Below, in pieces: positions 55,474 to 64,000 of a stretch of DNA of 64,000 nt; the stretch's first letter is position 1; each line of letters begins with the position of its first letter. Source of the DNA: Pseudomonas protegens. Lineage in GTDB: Bacteria; Pseudomonadota; Gammaproteobacteria; Pseudomonadales; Pseudomonadaceae. A program made the translations under genes and the position numbers. Location of the stretch: assembly GCF_003363755.1 (NCBI RefSeq), contig NZ_CP031396.1, forward strand, positions 744,001 through 808,000. Reading direction: 5' to 3'. Under the pieces are notes generated by a model, which was not told the DNA's origin, did not search any database, and was given only the letters and a program-made list of their open reading frames with translations.

Positions 55474-56033
55474 TCCCGCTGGCGTCAAAAAAACAACAAC
55501 CTCAAACAAAACAGGGTCTTAGAGCAAAAAACTTTACTACTCCGCTCCCCCGCCAAAAGAATACCCTACTTATCAACTTGGGAATAACCACCCCACAACA
55601 GCAACTAAGACCTGTTACCGCTACACTTCAAGCATGCTGTAAATCCGCCAAAACCCAGACTAGACAACCAATACTTTCGGCGTAGATCGTTAGCACGCTT
55701 AGTTACTTGACAATGAACTTACGATTTCGAAAAGCCGAACTCAAAAGCCTGCAACCAGCCTGGACATCACGCCCTCACCCCGCCCCCGCTGGACATAACG
55801 CCCTGAACCGAGCGACAACCAGCAACACTGTGAAAGACTTCCTTCTTGAAATCTCTTAGCCGGAGCGTCAACTACCTGCTAATAGACGAGCCCTCCGTTA
55901 ATTACCACCAAACAACTTGAAATAACATTTGCACACTAAATTCACTTTTGTTTATTGTGCGCCTACGCACTTGCTAGTCTATTAGTAAGAGACGGATTCC
56001 CGGCGTCAAAAACTTGTTCAAGGAGAAAAGAAC
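55474..56033. other. AT-richer intergenic region before the tail-collar genes
   Basis: About 560 bases with no convincing gene. It is markedly less GC-rich than its surroundings. It contains a pair of near-identical 16-base direct repeats (55760-55775 and 55789-55804, CTGGACATMACGCCCT) and a small palindrome GTGCG/CGCAC at 55957-55970 within the most AT-rich part, where the promoter of the downstream unit probably lies. A strong AAGGAGA precedes the GTG start at 56034. Confidence 0.5.
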
Positions 56034-56579
56034 GTGGATCCTTTTATCGGAGAAATTCGCTTGTTCCCTTGGGGCTGGGCACCTGAGGGTTGGCTCCCTT
56101 GCGAGGGCCAGGTTCTACCCATCAACACCAATGTGGCGCTGGCTTCCCTGCTGGGCAAAACCTATGGCGGTGACGGCAGTACGACGTTCGGCCTGCCGGA
56201 TCTGCGTGGCCGGGTCGCTCTGGGGCAGAACTACAGAGCCTCCACTGTCGATCCGATCATGGATGTGCACGCGCTGGGCACCAAAGGCGGTAGCGAAACC
56301 GTGACGATGCCGCAGAACTCGGTGGCCCAGCATAGCCACGCCACGCATGTCTCCAACGATCCGGGCAACGATGACCCGGGCGGCAACATTCCCGCTGTCA
56401 GCTCGAACACCAAGGGGGTCCCGGCAAAACCGACCTATACCTCGGCAACCGGCACTCTGATCGCCCTCAACAGCGCGACCGTCACCCCAACGCCAGGCAT
56501 GCCCATGCCGAATGTGCAGCCCTCCATCGTGGGCTATTTCTGCATTGCTACGACGGGCATCTACCCACCTCGCCAGTAA
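56034..56579 (+). CDS. phage tail collar domain protein 1 (MdpB-like)
   Basis: A 181-residue protein with a Tail_Collar domain at about residues 6-65 (FIGEIRLFPWGWAPEGW, CEGQVLP, LLGKTYGGDGSTTFGLPDLRGRVALG). The rest is Ser/Thr/Pro-rich and ends GYFCIATTGIYPPRQ, a C-terminal pattern shared with the next two genes. There is no signal peptide. The start is GTG at 56034 with AAGGAG correctly spaced. Proteins of this type are annotated as microcystin-dependent MdpB in many bacteria, with no proven role. It is the first of three tandem paralogues followed by an acetyltransferase and an autotransporter; no phage genes are nearby. Confidence 0.85.
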   Translation: MDPFIGEIRLFPWGWAPEGWLPCEGQVLPINTNVALASLLGKTYGGDGSTTFGLPDLRGRVALGQNYRASTVDPIMDVHALGTKGGSETVTMPQNSVAQHSHATHVSNDPGNDDPGGNIPAVSSNTKGVPAKPTYTSATGTLIALNSATVTPTPGMPMPNVQPSIVGYFCIATTGIYPPRQ

Positions 56580-56614
56580 CGGCTGTCTACAGACCCTCAA
56601 GCAAGGAAACTGAC

Positions 56615-57190
56615 ATGTCTGAAGCTTTCGTCGGAGAAATCCGCATGTTCGCCGGCAACTATGCGCCAGAGAATTGGGCGTTCTGTGACGGATCGCTGCT
56701 GCCCATCAGCAACTTCCAGGTCCTCTACTCGTTACTGGGCACCCTGTACGGTGGCAACGGCATCACCAACTTCGGTCTCCCGGACTACCGTGGCCGGCTC
56801 CCCGTGGGCCAAGGCACCGGCACCGGACTGACCCCAAGGACGCTAACGCAGAAGTTTGGCGTGGAAACCGTGACCATGAGGCCGGAAAACACTGCCCCCC
56901 ACACCCATGGCTTTATGGTGAGCGCCCAAGATGCCACCTCGGCAGTCCCATCCCCAGCCGCAACGCCCAATAGCATGACCTTTGGCAAATTCCCGGGCGC
57001 GGGGATCATCACCGGGCTGTACAGCGCAGGAACCGGAACATCCACCGCCGTCCCGATGAACCCGCAGTTTCTCGACTCGGCACTGACCCCGAGCGCTGGC
57101 GCCGCGACCCCCCACAGCAACCTGATGGGTTCGTTGGCGATCAACTACATCATTTGCCTGGTCGGCCTCTATCCGACCCGACAGCAGTGA
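56615..57190 (+). CDS. phage tail collar domain protein 2
   Basis: A 191-residue paralogue of the preceding protein with the collar domain at about residues 5-65 (FVGEIRMFAGNYAPENW, CDGSLLPI, LLGTLYGGNGITNFGLPDYRGRLPVG) and the C-terminal INYIICLVGLYPTRQQ. It lies 35 bases after the first. The region in the middle is rich in Ala, Pro, Ser and Thr. Conservation of the ends but not the middle suggests a shared assembly scaffold with different exposed parts; this is inference. Confidence 0.84.
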   Translation: MSEAFVGEIRMFAGNYAPENWAFCDGSLLPISNFQVLYSLLGTLYGGNGITNFGLPDYRGRLPVGQGTGTGLTPRTLTQKFGVETVTMRPENTAPHTHGFMVSAQDATSAVPSPAATPNSMTFGKFPGAGIITGLYSAGTGTSTAVPMNPQFLDSALTPSAGAATPHSNLMGSLAINYIICLVGLYPTRQQ

Positions 57191-57219
57191 ACCCCTCACT
57201 CAATCTGGAATGACCGATC

Positions 57220-57771
57220 ATGGACGCTTTTACCGGTGAAATCAGACTGTTCCCCTACAACTTCGTCCCGCAAAACTGGGCGTACTGCGATGGCTCGCTC
57301 ATCACCGTCCAGCAGAATCCGGCCCTCTATTCGGTGATTGGCAACCTGTATGGCGGCACCCCCGGACAGAACTTCAAGCTGCCCAATCTCAACGGGCGCG
57401 TGGCCATGGGGGCCGGGCCCGGCCCCGGGCTGACCGACAGGCCAGTTGGCACGGCCCTGGGAGCCGACCGGATAACCATGGTGGCCAGCAACTTCGCCCC
57501 GCATACCCATCAGGTGTTGGCCAAGGACGGCAGCGAATCGGCGGCCGCTCTGGATACTCCCAACAACACCGCCTACCTGGCACAACCCCGCAACGTCCGC
57601 CTGTACAACAACACCGCACCGACGGCGACAAACCAGACACTGGCGGCCATCACGGTGGGCAACGCCGGTAGTGGCACAACGTCGACGGCCTTGCGCAACA
57701 CCATGCAACCCTTCCAGACGCTGTCCTACTGCATCTGCCTGGAAGGCGAGTACCCGATCAGAAGCTCATGA
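57220..57771 (+). CDS. phage tail collar domain protein 3
   Basis: A 183-residue paralogue of the two before it, with collar motif FTGEIRLFPYNFVPQNW, CDGSLITV and VIGNLYGGTPGQNFKLPNLNGRVAMG, and C-terminus LSYCICLEGEYPIRSS. It starts 29 bases after the second gene. Its stop overlaps the start of the acetyltransferase by four bases (ATGA), which ties the enzyme to this unit. Confidence 0.84.
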   Translation: MDAFTGEIRLFPYNFVPQNWAYCDGSLITVQQNPALYSVIGNLYGGTPGQNFKLPNLNGRVAMGAGPGPGLTDRPVGTALGADRITMVASNFAPHTHQVLAKDGSESAAALDTPNNTAYLAQPRNVRLYNNTAPTATNQTLAAITVGNAGSGTTSTALRNTMQPFQTLSYCICLEGEYPIRSS

Positions 57772-58304
57772 CTCACATCACCGCTCTCCATTTGCCGGCA
57801 GGCAAGGTGGCTGTACTGCGCAAGCAGAACAGCCACGACCTGGGGTTTCTCCAGGCGCTGTACGCCTCACGCCGCTGGGCCGAAGTCAGTGCAGTGCCTG
57901 GCTGGAACGACGCCCAGCGCCGGGCTTTCCTGCACTCCCAGGCCGAGTTGCAACGCCAGCACTATGAAAAGCACTTTCCCACTGCGGACTTTCTGATCGT
58001 CGAGCAGGCCGGCAGCCCGATCGGGCGCCTGTGCGTGCAGTACGCGGCCGACGATGTGCGCATTGTCGATATTGCCCTGCTACCGGACTGGCATGGCCGG
58101 GGCATCGGCACCGACTTGCTGCGCACGGTACTGGCCAAGGCCGACGCCCAGCGTCAGACCTGCAGCCTGAGCGTCGAACAGGGCAGCCGTGCCCGCCGGC
58201 TGTATGAGCGGCTGGGCTTCCGGGCCGGTGCCGACAGTGGCCTGTACACCCAAATGCAGCGTCCCGCGCGGATGGCCGCCCGGGAAGAGATCGACAGTCC
58301 CTGA
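57768..58304 (+). CDS. GNAT-family N-acetyltransferase
   Basis: A 178-residue acetyltransferase with the acetyl-CoA motif VDIALLPDWHGRGIGTDLLR (about residues 100-120) and the later SLSVEQGSRARRLYERLGF. It is translationally coupled to the third collar gene. Given the strict coupling, the likely substrate is one of the collar proteins (N-terminus or lysine), or a small molecule used with them; neither can be shown here. The autotransporter follows after 118 bases. Confidence 0.83.
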   Translation: MTHITALHLPAGKVAVLRKQNSHDLGFLQALYASRRWAEVSAVPGWNDAQRRAFLHSQAELQRQHYEKHFPTADFLIVEQAGSPIGRLCVQYAADDVRIVDIALLPDWHGRGIGTDLLRTVLAKADAQRQTCSLSVEQGSRARRLYERLGFRAGADSGLYTQMQRPARMAAREEIDSP

Positions 58305-58422
58305 GCATCAAGTAATACCTGCCCCCCTAGGGGCCGGCTGTAGCCGTGCTGTAACCGCTGGACCTTTATCAACACTTACGCTGGACACGACCCTCAAACC
58401 GGTCGCAAGGCAGGAAGCCCTC

Positions 58423-61400
58423 ATGAGAACACCACTGACCACGCTAGGTATCTGGCTGACACGCCCGCTGATTTCGCTGTTCCTGCTCCTGGTCATGTTG
58501 ACCGTGAGCAGCCAGGCAATGGCCGCCGCTCCCGTGATCACCAACCCGGCTACGGGCAGTACCTTGCCCAGCGTGGCAGTGGGCCAGCCCATGAGCATCG
58601 TCATCAATTCCGTCGGCGGCGCACAACCACTGGACCAATGGGTGGAGTGCGACGCCAATGACCCGGACTACGACGGCGTGACGCCCTGCCTGCCGCCGGG
58701 CCTGATCCTCGATCCGTCACCGGGCAGCTCGAACACCCTACTGCATGGCACTCCCACCACCGCCGGCACCTACACATTCAGCATCACCCTCAATGACGGC
58801 CTGAATCAGGGCGGCGTCGCCACCTATACCCTGGTGGTCACCAGCTCCGCGACCCCGACCCTGACCGCCGTCAACCCGAACACCGGCAGCACCGCAGGCG
58901 CCACCTCCGTCACCCTCACCGGTACCAACCTAACCGGTGCCACGGCGGTGAGCTTTGGCGGGACAGCCGCCACCGGTTACATCGTCAACAATGCCACCAC
59001 CATCACCGCCACCACCCCGGCCCACGCCGCGGGTGTGGTTAACGTGGTAGTCACCACCCCAGGGGGCACCGCAACTCTGACCAACGGCTATACCTACAAC
59101 GTGCCGCCCCCCACCGTCGGCCCGGTCAGCGCCACGGTGGCCGCCAACAGCAGCGCCAACCCAATCACCCTGAGCCTGAGCGGCGGCGCCGCCAGCAGCG
59201 TGGCCGTGGACACTGCCGCCAGCCATGGCACCGCCACCGCCAGTGGCACCAGCATCACCTACACCCCGACCGCCGGTTTCTCCGGTTCCGACAGTTTTAC
59301 CTACACCGCCACCAACGCCAGCGGCACTTCCAGCCCGGCCACGGTGACCATCACCGTCACCCCGCCGACCCTGGCGATAACGCCGACGACACTGCCCGAC
59401 GGCACTCAGGGCGCAGCCTACAGCCAGACCCTGAGCGCCACCGGCGGCACCGCGCCGTACACCTACGCGATCAGCGCCGGCAGCTTGCCGGCCGGCCTGA
59501 GCCTGAACACCAGCACAGGCGTGATCAGCGGCACGCCGAGCAGCAGTGGCACCAGCAACTTGACTGTCACCGCCACTGACGCCAACAGCGCCACCGGTTC
59601 CCGCGCCTATAGCCTGGTGATCAACGGCCTGGCACCGGTGGCCGGCGCCGTCAGCGCCACGGTGGCGGCCAACAGCAGCACCAACCCGATCACTCTCAAC
59701 CTCAGCGGTGGCGCGGCCACCAGCGTCGCCGTGGCCAGTGCTGCCAGCCATGGCACCGCCACCGCCAGCGGCACCAGCATCACCTACACCCCGACTGCCG
59801 GTTTCTCCGGTTCCGACAGTTTTACCTACACCGCCACCAACGCCAGCGGCACTTCCAGCCCGGCCACGGTGACCATCACCGTCAGCGCCCCGAGCATCAC
59901 CCTCAGCCCCGGCTCCCTGAGCAACGGCAGCGTCGGCACGGCCTACAACCAGACCGTTACTGCCACCGGCGGCACCGCGCCCTACACCTACGCCATCACC
60001 GCCGGCAGCCTGCCGGCCGGCCTGATCCTGAACACTGCAACCGGCGCCATCAGCGGCACACCAATGGCCAGCGGTAGCCTCAGCCTGACCATCACCGCCA
60101 CCGACGCCAACAGCGCCACCGGCTCCCAGGCCTACTCGATCACCATCGGCGTCCAGGCGCCGGTGGCAGGCGCCGTCAGCGCCACGGTGGCGGCCAACAG
60201 CAGCGCCAACCCGATCACTCTCAACCTCAGCGGTGGCGCGGCCACCAGCGTCGCCGTCGCCAGCGCGGCCAGCCATGGCACCGCCACCGCCAGCGGCACC
60301 AGCATCACCTACACCCCGACCGCCGGTTTCTCCGGTTCCGACAGTTTTACCTACACCGCCACCAACGCCAGCGGCACTTCCAGCCCGGCCACCGTGACCA
60401 TCACCGTCAGCGCGCCGAGCATCGTCCTGAGCCCCGGTTCCCTGAGCAATGGCACCGTCGGCACGGCCTACATCCAGACCATTACTGCCACCGGCGGCAC
60501 CGCGCCCTACACCTACGCCATCACCGCCGGCAGCCTGCCGGCCGGCCTGATCCTGAACACTGCAACCGGCGCCATCAGCGGCACACCAATGGCCAGCGGT
60601 AGCCTCAGCCTGACCATCACCGCCACCGACGCCAACAGCGCCACCGGCTCCCAGGCCTACTCGATCACCATCGGCGTCCAGGCGCCGGTGGCAGGCGCCG
60701 TCAGCGCCACGGTGGCGGCCAACAGCAGCGCCAACCCGATCACTCTCAACCTCAGCGGTGGCGCGGCCACCAGCGTCGCCGTCGCCAGCGCGGCCAGCCA
60801 TGGCACCGCCACCGCCAGCGGCACCAGCATCACCTACACCCCGACCGCCGGTTTCTCCGGTTCCGACAGTTTTACCTACACCGCCACCAACGCCAGCGGC
60901 ACGTCCAGCCCGGCCACCGTGACCATCACCGTCAGCGCGCCGACCCTGGTGCTGACCCCAGCTTCCCTCGGCGCCGGTACCGCGGGCAGTGCCTACAGCG
61001 CGACCCTGAGCGTCTCCGGCGGCACGGCGCCCTACAGCTACAGCATCAGCAGCGGCAGCCTGCCGGCGGGCCTGAGCCTGAACACCGCCAGCGGCTTGAT
61101 CAGCGGTACGCCCAGCACCAGCGGCACTGCCAACCTGACCATCACCGCCACCGATGCCAACGGCGCTACCGGCTCCCAGGCCTACTCGATCACCATCGCC
61201 GCGGTGGCAATCAGCGTGCCCGCCTCCAGCCAGATCCTCGCTGCGGGCCAGTCAGCCACCGTCGACCTGACCCAAGGCGCTACCGGCGGTCCATTCACCC
61301 AGGCCATCCTGGGCTCGGTCACCCCGGCCTCGGCCGGCCAGGCGAGGATGATGGGCCCGTTCTCGATGCGCTTCGTACCGTCGGCCGCTTTCGCCGGCAC

Positions 61401-62601
61401 CGCGATCGTCAGCTTCAGCCTGCAAAACGGCAGCGGCTCCAGTGCCTCGAGCACCGTCACCTTCACCATCCAGGAACGTTCGGACCCCACCAAGGACGCC
61501 GAAGTGATTGGCCTGCTCAACGCCCAGACCCGGGCCGCGGAACGCTTTGCCAGCACCCAGATGGACAACTTCAACCGGCGGCTGGAGCAACTGCACCAGA
61601 TCAGTTGCGACCGCAATTCGTTCAACGCCAGCCTGCGCAAGGAAGGCCGCGAGGTGCCGCTGGGCGAGATCGCCAAGGCCGTCCAGGACCAACTGGGGGC
61701 CTCGGCCAACCAGACCGAGCAGGAAAAACGCGAAGCCGCTGCCGCCCTCAAAGACAATTGCCAACAGGATGCCCTGGCGTTCTGGAGCGACGGCTTCGTC
61801 AACGTCGGCTCGACCCACGCACGGGGCGCCCGGGACAACAGCTTTACCACCCTGGGCCTGAGCGCCGGGGTCGACTATCGCCTGTCGCCCACGGCCATTG
61901 CCGGGATCGGCTTCGGCTACGGCAACGACCGTAGTGACATCGGCAAGAACCACACCCGCAGCGACGCGGACGCCATCGGCATTGCCACCTACCTGAGCCT
62001 GAACCTGGCCCCGCAGGTGTATGTCGACGGCCTGCTGGGCTACAACCGCATCAGCTTCGACTCACGCCGCTACATCACCGGCAGTGCCGATGACTATGCC
62101 CGTGGCTCGCGGGATGCCGACCAGTTGTTCGCCTCCCTGACCGCCAGCTACGAGTACCGCCAGGGTCCGCTGTCGCTGACCCCTTACAGCCGCCTGAATG
62201 CCAGCACCACGCGCCTGGACGCCTACCGTGAAAGTGGCGGCGGCATTTATGGCCTGTCCTACGACGAGCAGCGCCAGCAGAACTTCACCTCCTACCTCGG
62301 CGTGCGCTCGGGCTACGACCTGATGACCCCTGTCGGTGTGGTCACGCCCAAGGTCGGCCTGGCCTGGGGCCACAACTTCAGTAACAGCAGTGACTACAAG
62401 ATGCGCTACACCGACCAGGGCGACGAAGGCACCCTGTACCGGCTCAAACCCGATGCCCTGGACAGCGATTTCGCCAGCCTGGACATGGGCGTGGACTTCA
62501 ACCTGGGACGCGCCTGGCAACTGGGCGTCTCGTACAAGACCGCCCTGGGCTCGGACGAACGCAACGACACCTTCCGCCTGGGTCTCAACGGTAAGTTCTG
62601 A
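58423..62601 (+). CDS. autotransporter with tandem Ig-like repeats
   Basis: A 1392-residue surface protein. Residues 1-36 form a signal peptide (ending AMA/AAP). Next come a short Ig-like domain with paired cysteines (WVECDAND, TPCLPPG), an IPT/TIG-like domain (about 145-228) and four tandem units of 175 residues (about 232-930), each with a cadherin-like half (HGTATASGTSITYTPTAGF, GSDSFTYTATN) and a putative-Ig half (TAPYTYAITAGSLPAGL, ISGTP). A linker (about 1020-1115, helical, two cysteines) leads to a C-terminal beta-barrel (about 1125-1392) that ends with Phe. It is secreted by the type V route and likely an adhesin or a docking site for the collar proteins encoded before it. ATG at 58423 with AGGA seven bases upstream. 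Confidence 0.88.
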   Translation: MRTPLTTLGIWLTRPLISLFLLLVMLTVSSQAMAAAPVITNPATGSTLPSVAVGQPMSIVINSVGGAQPLDQWVECDANDPDYDGVTPCLPPGLILDPSPGSSNTLLHGTPTTAGTYTFSITLNDGLNQGGVATYTLVVTSSATPTLTAVNPNTGSTAGATSVTLTGTNLTGATAVSFGGTAATGYIVNNATTITATTPAHAAGVVNVVVTTPGGTATLTNGYTYNVPPPTVGPVSATVAANSSANPITLSLSGGAASSVAVDTAASHGTATASGTSITYTPTAGFSGSDSFTYTATNASGTSSPATVTITVTPPTLAITPTTLPDGTQGAAYSQTLSATGGTAPYTYAISAGSLPAGLSLNTSTGVISGTPSSSGTSNLTVTATDANSATGSRAYSLVINGLAPVAGAVSATVAANSSTNPITLNLSGGAATSVAVASAASHGTATASGTSITYTPTAGFSGSDSFTYTATNASGTSSPATVTITVSAPSITLSPGSLSNGSVGTAYNQTVTATGGTAPYTYAITAGSLPAGLILNTATGAISGTPMASGSLSLTITATDANSATGSQAYSITIGVQAPVAGAVSATVAANSSANPITLNLSGGAATSVAVASAASHGTATASGTSITYTPTAGFSGSDSFTYTATNASGTSSPATVTITVSAPSIVLSPGSLSNGTVGTAYIQTITATGGTAPYTYAITAGSLPAGLILNTATGAISGTPMASGSLSLTITATDANSATGSQAYSITIGVQAPVAGAVSATVAANSSANPITLNLSGGAATSVAVASAASHGTATASGTSITYTPTAGFSGSDSFTYTATNASGTSSPATVTITVSAPTLVLTPASLGAGTAGSAYSATLSVSGGTAPYSYSISSGSLPAGLSLNTASGLISGTPSTSGTANLTITATDANGATGSQAYSITIAAVAISVPASSQILAAGQSATVDLTQGATGGPFTQAILGSVTPASAGQARMMGPFSMRFVPSAAFAGTAIVSFSLQNGSGSSASSTVTFTIQERSDPTKDAEVIGLLNAQTRAAERFASTQMDNFNRRLEQLHQISCDRNSFNASLRKEGREVPLGEIAKAVQDQLGASANQTEQEKREAAAALKDNCQQDALAFWSDGFVNVGSTHARGARDNSFTTLGLSAGVDYRLSPTAIAGIGFGYGNDRSDIGKNHTRSDADAIGIATYLSLNLAPQVYVDGLLGYNRISFDSRRYITGSADDYARGSRDADQLFASLTASYEYRQGPLSLTPYSRLNASTTRLDAYRESGGGIYGLSYDEQRQQNFTSYLGVRSGYDLMTPVGVVTPKVGLAWGHNFSNSSDYKMRYTDQGDEGTLYRLKPDALDSDFASLDMGVDFNLGRAWQLGVSYKTALGSDERNDTFRLGLNGKF
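59119..61218 (+). repeat. four tandem 525-bp repeats inside the autotransporter gene
   Basis: The base GTCAGCGCCACGGTGG recurs at 59125, 59650, 60175 and 60700, an exact period of 525 bases (175 codons). Units two and three and the first half of unit four are nearly identical in DNA, while unit one and the end of unit four differ more. Confidence 0.9.
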
Positions 62602-62692
62602 ACGACACGTTCTGAACCCTGGCCACAGATTAGTGGCCCAGGGCTGAACCCCACAGATGGAAATGGCTCCCCTTGAGCCACGGCAACAAAAC

Positions 62693-62735
62693 AACACCCC
62701 GCCAGAGTCCGACTCTGGCGGGGTGTTGTGTTTTA
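62693..62735. terminator. strong bidirectional terminator
   Basis: CAACACCCCGCCAGAGTC (62693-62710) and GACTCTGGCGGGGTGTTG (62712-62729) form an 18-bp arm pair, with GTTTT on the right and AACAAAA on the left, between the convergent autotransporter and aminotransferase genes. Confidence 0.85.
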
Positions 62736-62770
62736 ACAGCGCCGACAAGCGCTCGATCCAGCAGCAGCCC

Positions 62771-64000
62771 TCAGGCCGTTGGCAGTTGCCCGGCCTCGAT
62801 TTCCTGGGTCGTGCGTTCCACCGCGCGCCGGGTCTTGTCGATCAACTCATCGATATCACCGCGGGTGGCCACCAGGGCCGGGGCCATGATCATGCGCCCG
62901 AAGGTCGAGCGAATGATCACGCCTTCTTCGAAGCCCAGGGTGCGACAGCGCCAGGCGATGTCGTTCTCGTTGGCAAAGCGTTTGCGCGTGGCCTTGTCCT
63001 CGGCGAACTGCAGGGCCGCCACCAGCCCGGTGCCCTGGATCTCGCCGATCAGCGGATGCTTGCCGAACACTTCGCGCAGGCATTGCTGCAGGTAGGGACC
63101 GGTGTCGTTCTTGACCTGGCTCACCACGCCTTCATCGCGCAGGGCCTTGAGGTTAGCGATGGCCACGGCGGCCGCCACCGGGTGCCCGGAATAGGTCAAA
63201 CCGTGGGCGAACACCCCGCCCTGCTCCACCAGCACCTGGGCGATGCGCTTGCTCAGCACCAGGCCGCCCATGGGGATGTAGCCCGAGGTCAGGCCCTTGG
63301 CGATGGACAGGGTATCGGGCTCGAAACCGAAGTGCTGGTGGGCGAACCATTCCCCGGTACGGCCGAAACCGCCGATCACTTCGTCGGCACACAACAGCAC
63401 GTCGTACTGGCGGCAGATGCGCTGGATCTCCGGCCAGTAGCTGTCCGGCGGGAAGATCATGCCGCCCGCGCCCTGGAACGGCTCGGCGATGAAACCGGCG
63501 ACGTTCTCGGCCCCCAGTTCGAGGATCTTTTCTTCCAACTGACGGGCGCAGCGCAGACCGAACTCGGCGGGCGTCAGGTTGCCTTCGTGGGCGAACCAGT
63601 AAGGCTCGTCGATATGCGCCACGTCCGGGATCAACCCGCCCATGTCGTGCATGAACTTCATCCCGCCCAGGGCGGTGGCCGCCAGGGTCGAGCCGTGATA
63701 GCCGTTCCAGCGGCCGATCATCACCTTCTTCTGCGGCTGGCCGAGGATCTGCCAGTAGCGACGCACGCTGCGGATCAGCACCTCGTTGGCCTCGGAGCCG
63801 GAGTTGGTGTAGATGGCGTGGCTGTAGTGCCCCGGCAACAGGCTGAACAGCAACTCCGAGAGTTCCACCACCGCCGGGTGGGTGGTGTGGAAGAACATGT
63901 TGTAGTACGGCAGCTGTTCCAGCTGGGCGCTGGCGGCGGCCGCCAGGTCCTTGCGGCCGTAGCCCAGGTTGGTGCACCACAGGCCGGACATGCCGTCCAG
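62771..64000 (-). CDS. class III PLP aminotransferase, 5' end outside window (SpuC-like)
   Basis: At least 409 C-terminal residues of an omega-amino-acid/polyamine:pyruvate aminotransferase. The family blocks are LWCTNLGYGRKDLAAA, NSGSEANEVLIR, GYHGSTLAATALGG, LLCADEVIGGFGRTGEWF (aspartate contacting PLP nitrogen) and the PLP lysine in SIAKGLTSGYIPMGG. Resemblance is closest to putrescine-pyruvate aminotransferase SpuC, which is inferred. The reading frame stays open to the end of the window, so the true start lies beyond it. Confidence 0.87.
   Translation of the reverse strand: MDGMSGLWCTNLGYGRKDLAAAASAQLEQLPYYNMFFHTTHPAVVELSELLFSLLPGHYSHAIYTNSGSEANEVLIRSVRRYWQILGQPQKKVMIGRWNGYHGSTLAATALGGMKFMHDMGGLIPDVAHIDEPYWFAHEGNLTPAEFGLRCARQLEEKILELGAENVAGFIAEPFQGAGGMIFPPDSYWPEIQRICRQYDVLLCADEVIGGFGRTGEWFAHQHFGFEPDTLSIAKGLTSGYIPMGGLVLSKRIAQVLVEQGGVFAHGLTYSGHPVAAAVAIANLKALRDEGVVSQVKNDTGPYLQQCLREVFGKHPLIGEIQGTGLVAALQFAEDKATRKRFANENDIAWRCRTLGFEEGVIIRSTFGRMIMAPALVATRGDIDELIDKTRRAVERTTQEIEAGQLPTA

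Noticed and set aside
56034-57771. Prophage or tailocin fragment
   Set aside because: Collar domains are the only phage-like feature; no integrase, capsid, sheath, baseplate, holin or lysin gene lies in the flanks.
58930-60801. A 623-codon minus-strand open frame with regular Gly/Ala repeats
   Set aside because: The repeats are simply the reverse reading of the autotransporter's tandem Ig-like units; no start signal or domain is seen.
59119-61218. Possible CRISPR-like or satellite array
   Set aside because: The 525-base period is a whole number of codons and every unit encodes Ig-like domains in one open frame.
1-64000. tRNA or rRNA genes
   Set aside because: No cloverleaf-like or ribosomal RNA sequence was recognised in any of the gaps between genes.

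Overview
The window looks like a chromosomal segment of a fluorescent pseudomonad of the Pseudomonas protegens type. It is GC-rich, almost fully coding, rich in TonB-dependent iron receptors, and carries what reads as a complete enantio-pyochelin locus (pchA-B-C-K-F-E-I-H-D, pchR, fetABCDEF). The species call is an inference from gene content and recognised family features; no database search was run.

Layout. 1-1241: an aromatic-acid MFS importer of MhpT type. 1324-5243 (minus): a cell-surface signalling iron-uptake unit (FecI-like sigma, FecR-like anti-sigma, STN-containing TonB receptor). 5429-10194 (minus): a GntR regulator, a polar amino-acid ABC importer and a gamma-glutamyltransferase. 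10466-12646: a zinc-less MDR dehydrogenase and a MarR-GNAT fusion. 12815-16826 (plus): a second FecI/FecR/TonB-receptor unit. 16995-17936: an alpha/beta hydrolase.

18143-44682 is the siderophore core. The minus-strand operon pchDHIEFKCBA makes salicylate from chorismate (PchA, PchB), activates it (PchD), and builds the bis-thiazoline backbone on PchE and PchF. PchK reduces one ring, PchC edits, and PchH/PchI are ABC half-transporters. PchE has no epimerase insertion, which is the known basis for the opposite stereochemistry to P. aeruginosa pyochelin. The AraC regulator PchR is divergent, and fetABCDEF (receptor, PepSY protein, FecBCD-type importer, MFS exporter) follows. Most neighbouring genes overlap by 4-14 bases. 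Fur-box-like sites lie before pchD, pchR, fetA and both fecI-like genes.

44989-49032 (minus) holds a SotB-like exporter, a TetR regulator, an epoxide-hydrolase-type enzyme and a TIM-barrel sugar isomerase whose leader forms a perfect 15-bp hairpin that includes its own ribosome binding site. 49501-55435 is a methionine block: the two-part core methionine synthase (DUF1852/MesX plus core-MetE/MesD) with a flavin reductase, a MetR-box-like site in front, then mdeR/mdeA (methionine gamma-lyase) and a LivK-type binding protein. The mes genes are visibly less GC-rich than their surroundings.

56034-62601 is the least explained part: three tandem phage-tail-collar-domain proteins, a GNAT acetyltransferase and a 1392-residue autotransporter with four 525-bp Ig-like tandem repeats, apparently one transcription unit ended by a strong bidirectional terminator. 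The window ends inside a class III aminotransferase. REP-like palindromic repeats sit at 11.5, 18.0 and 44.8 kb, and two of them supply the stop codon of the neighbouring gene.
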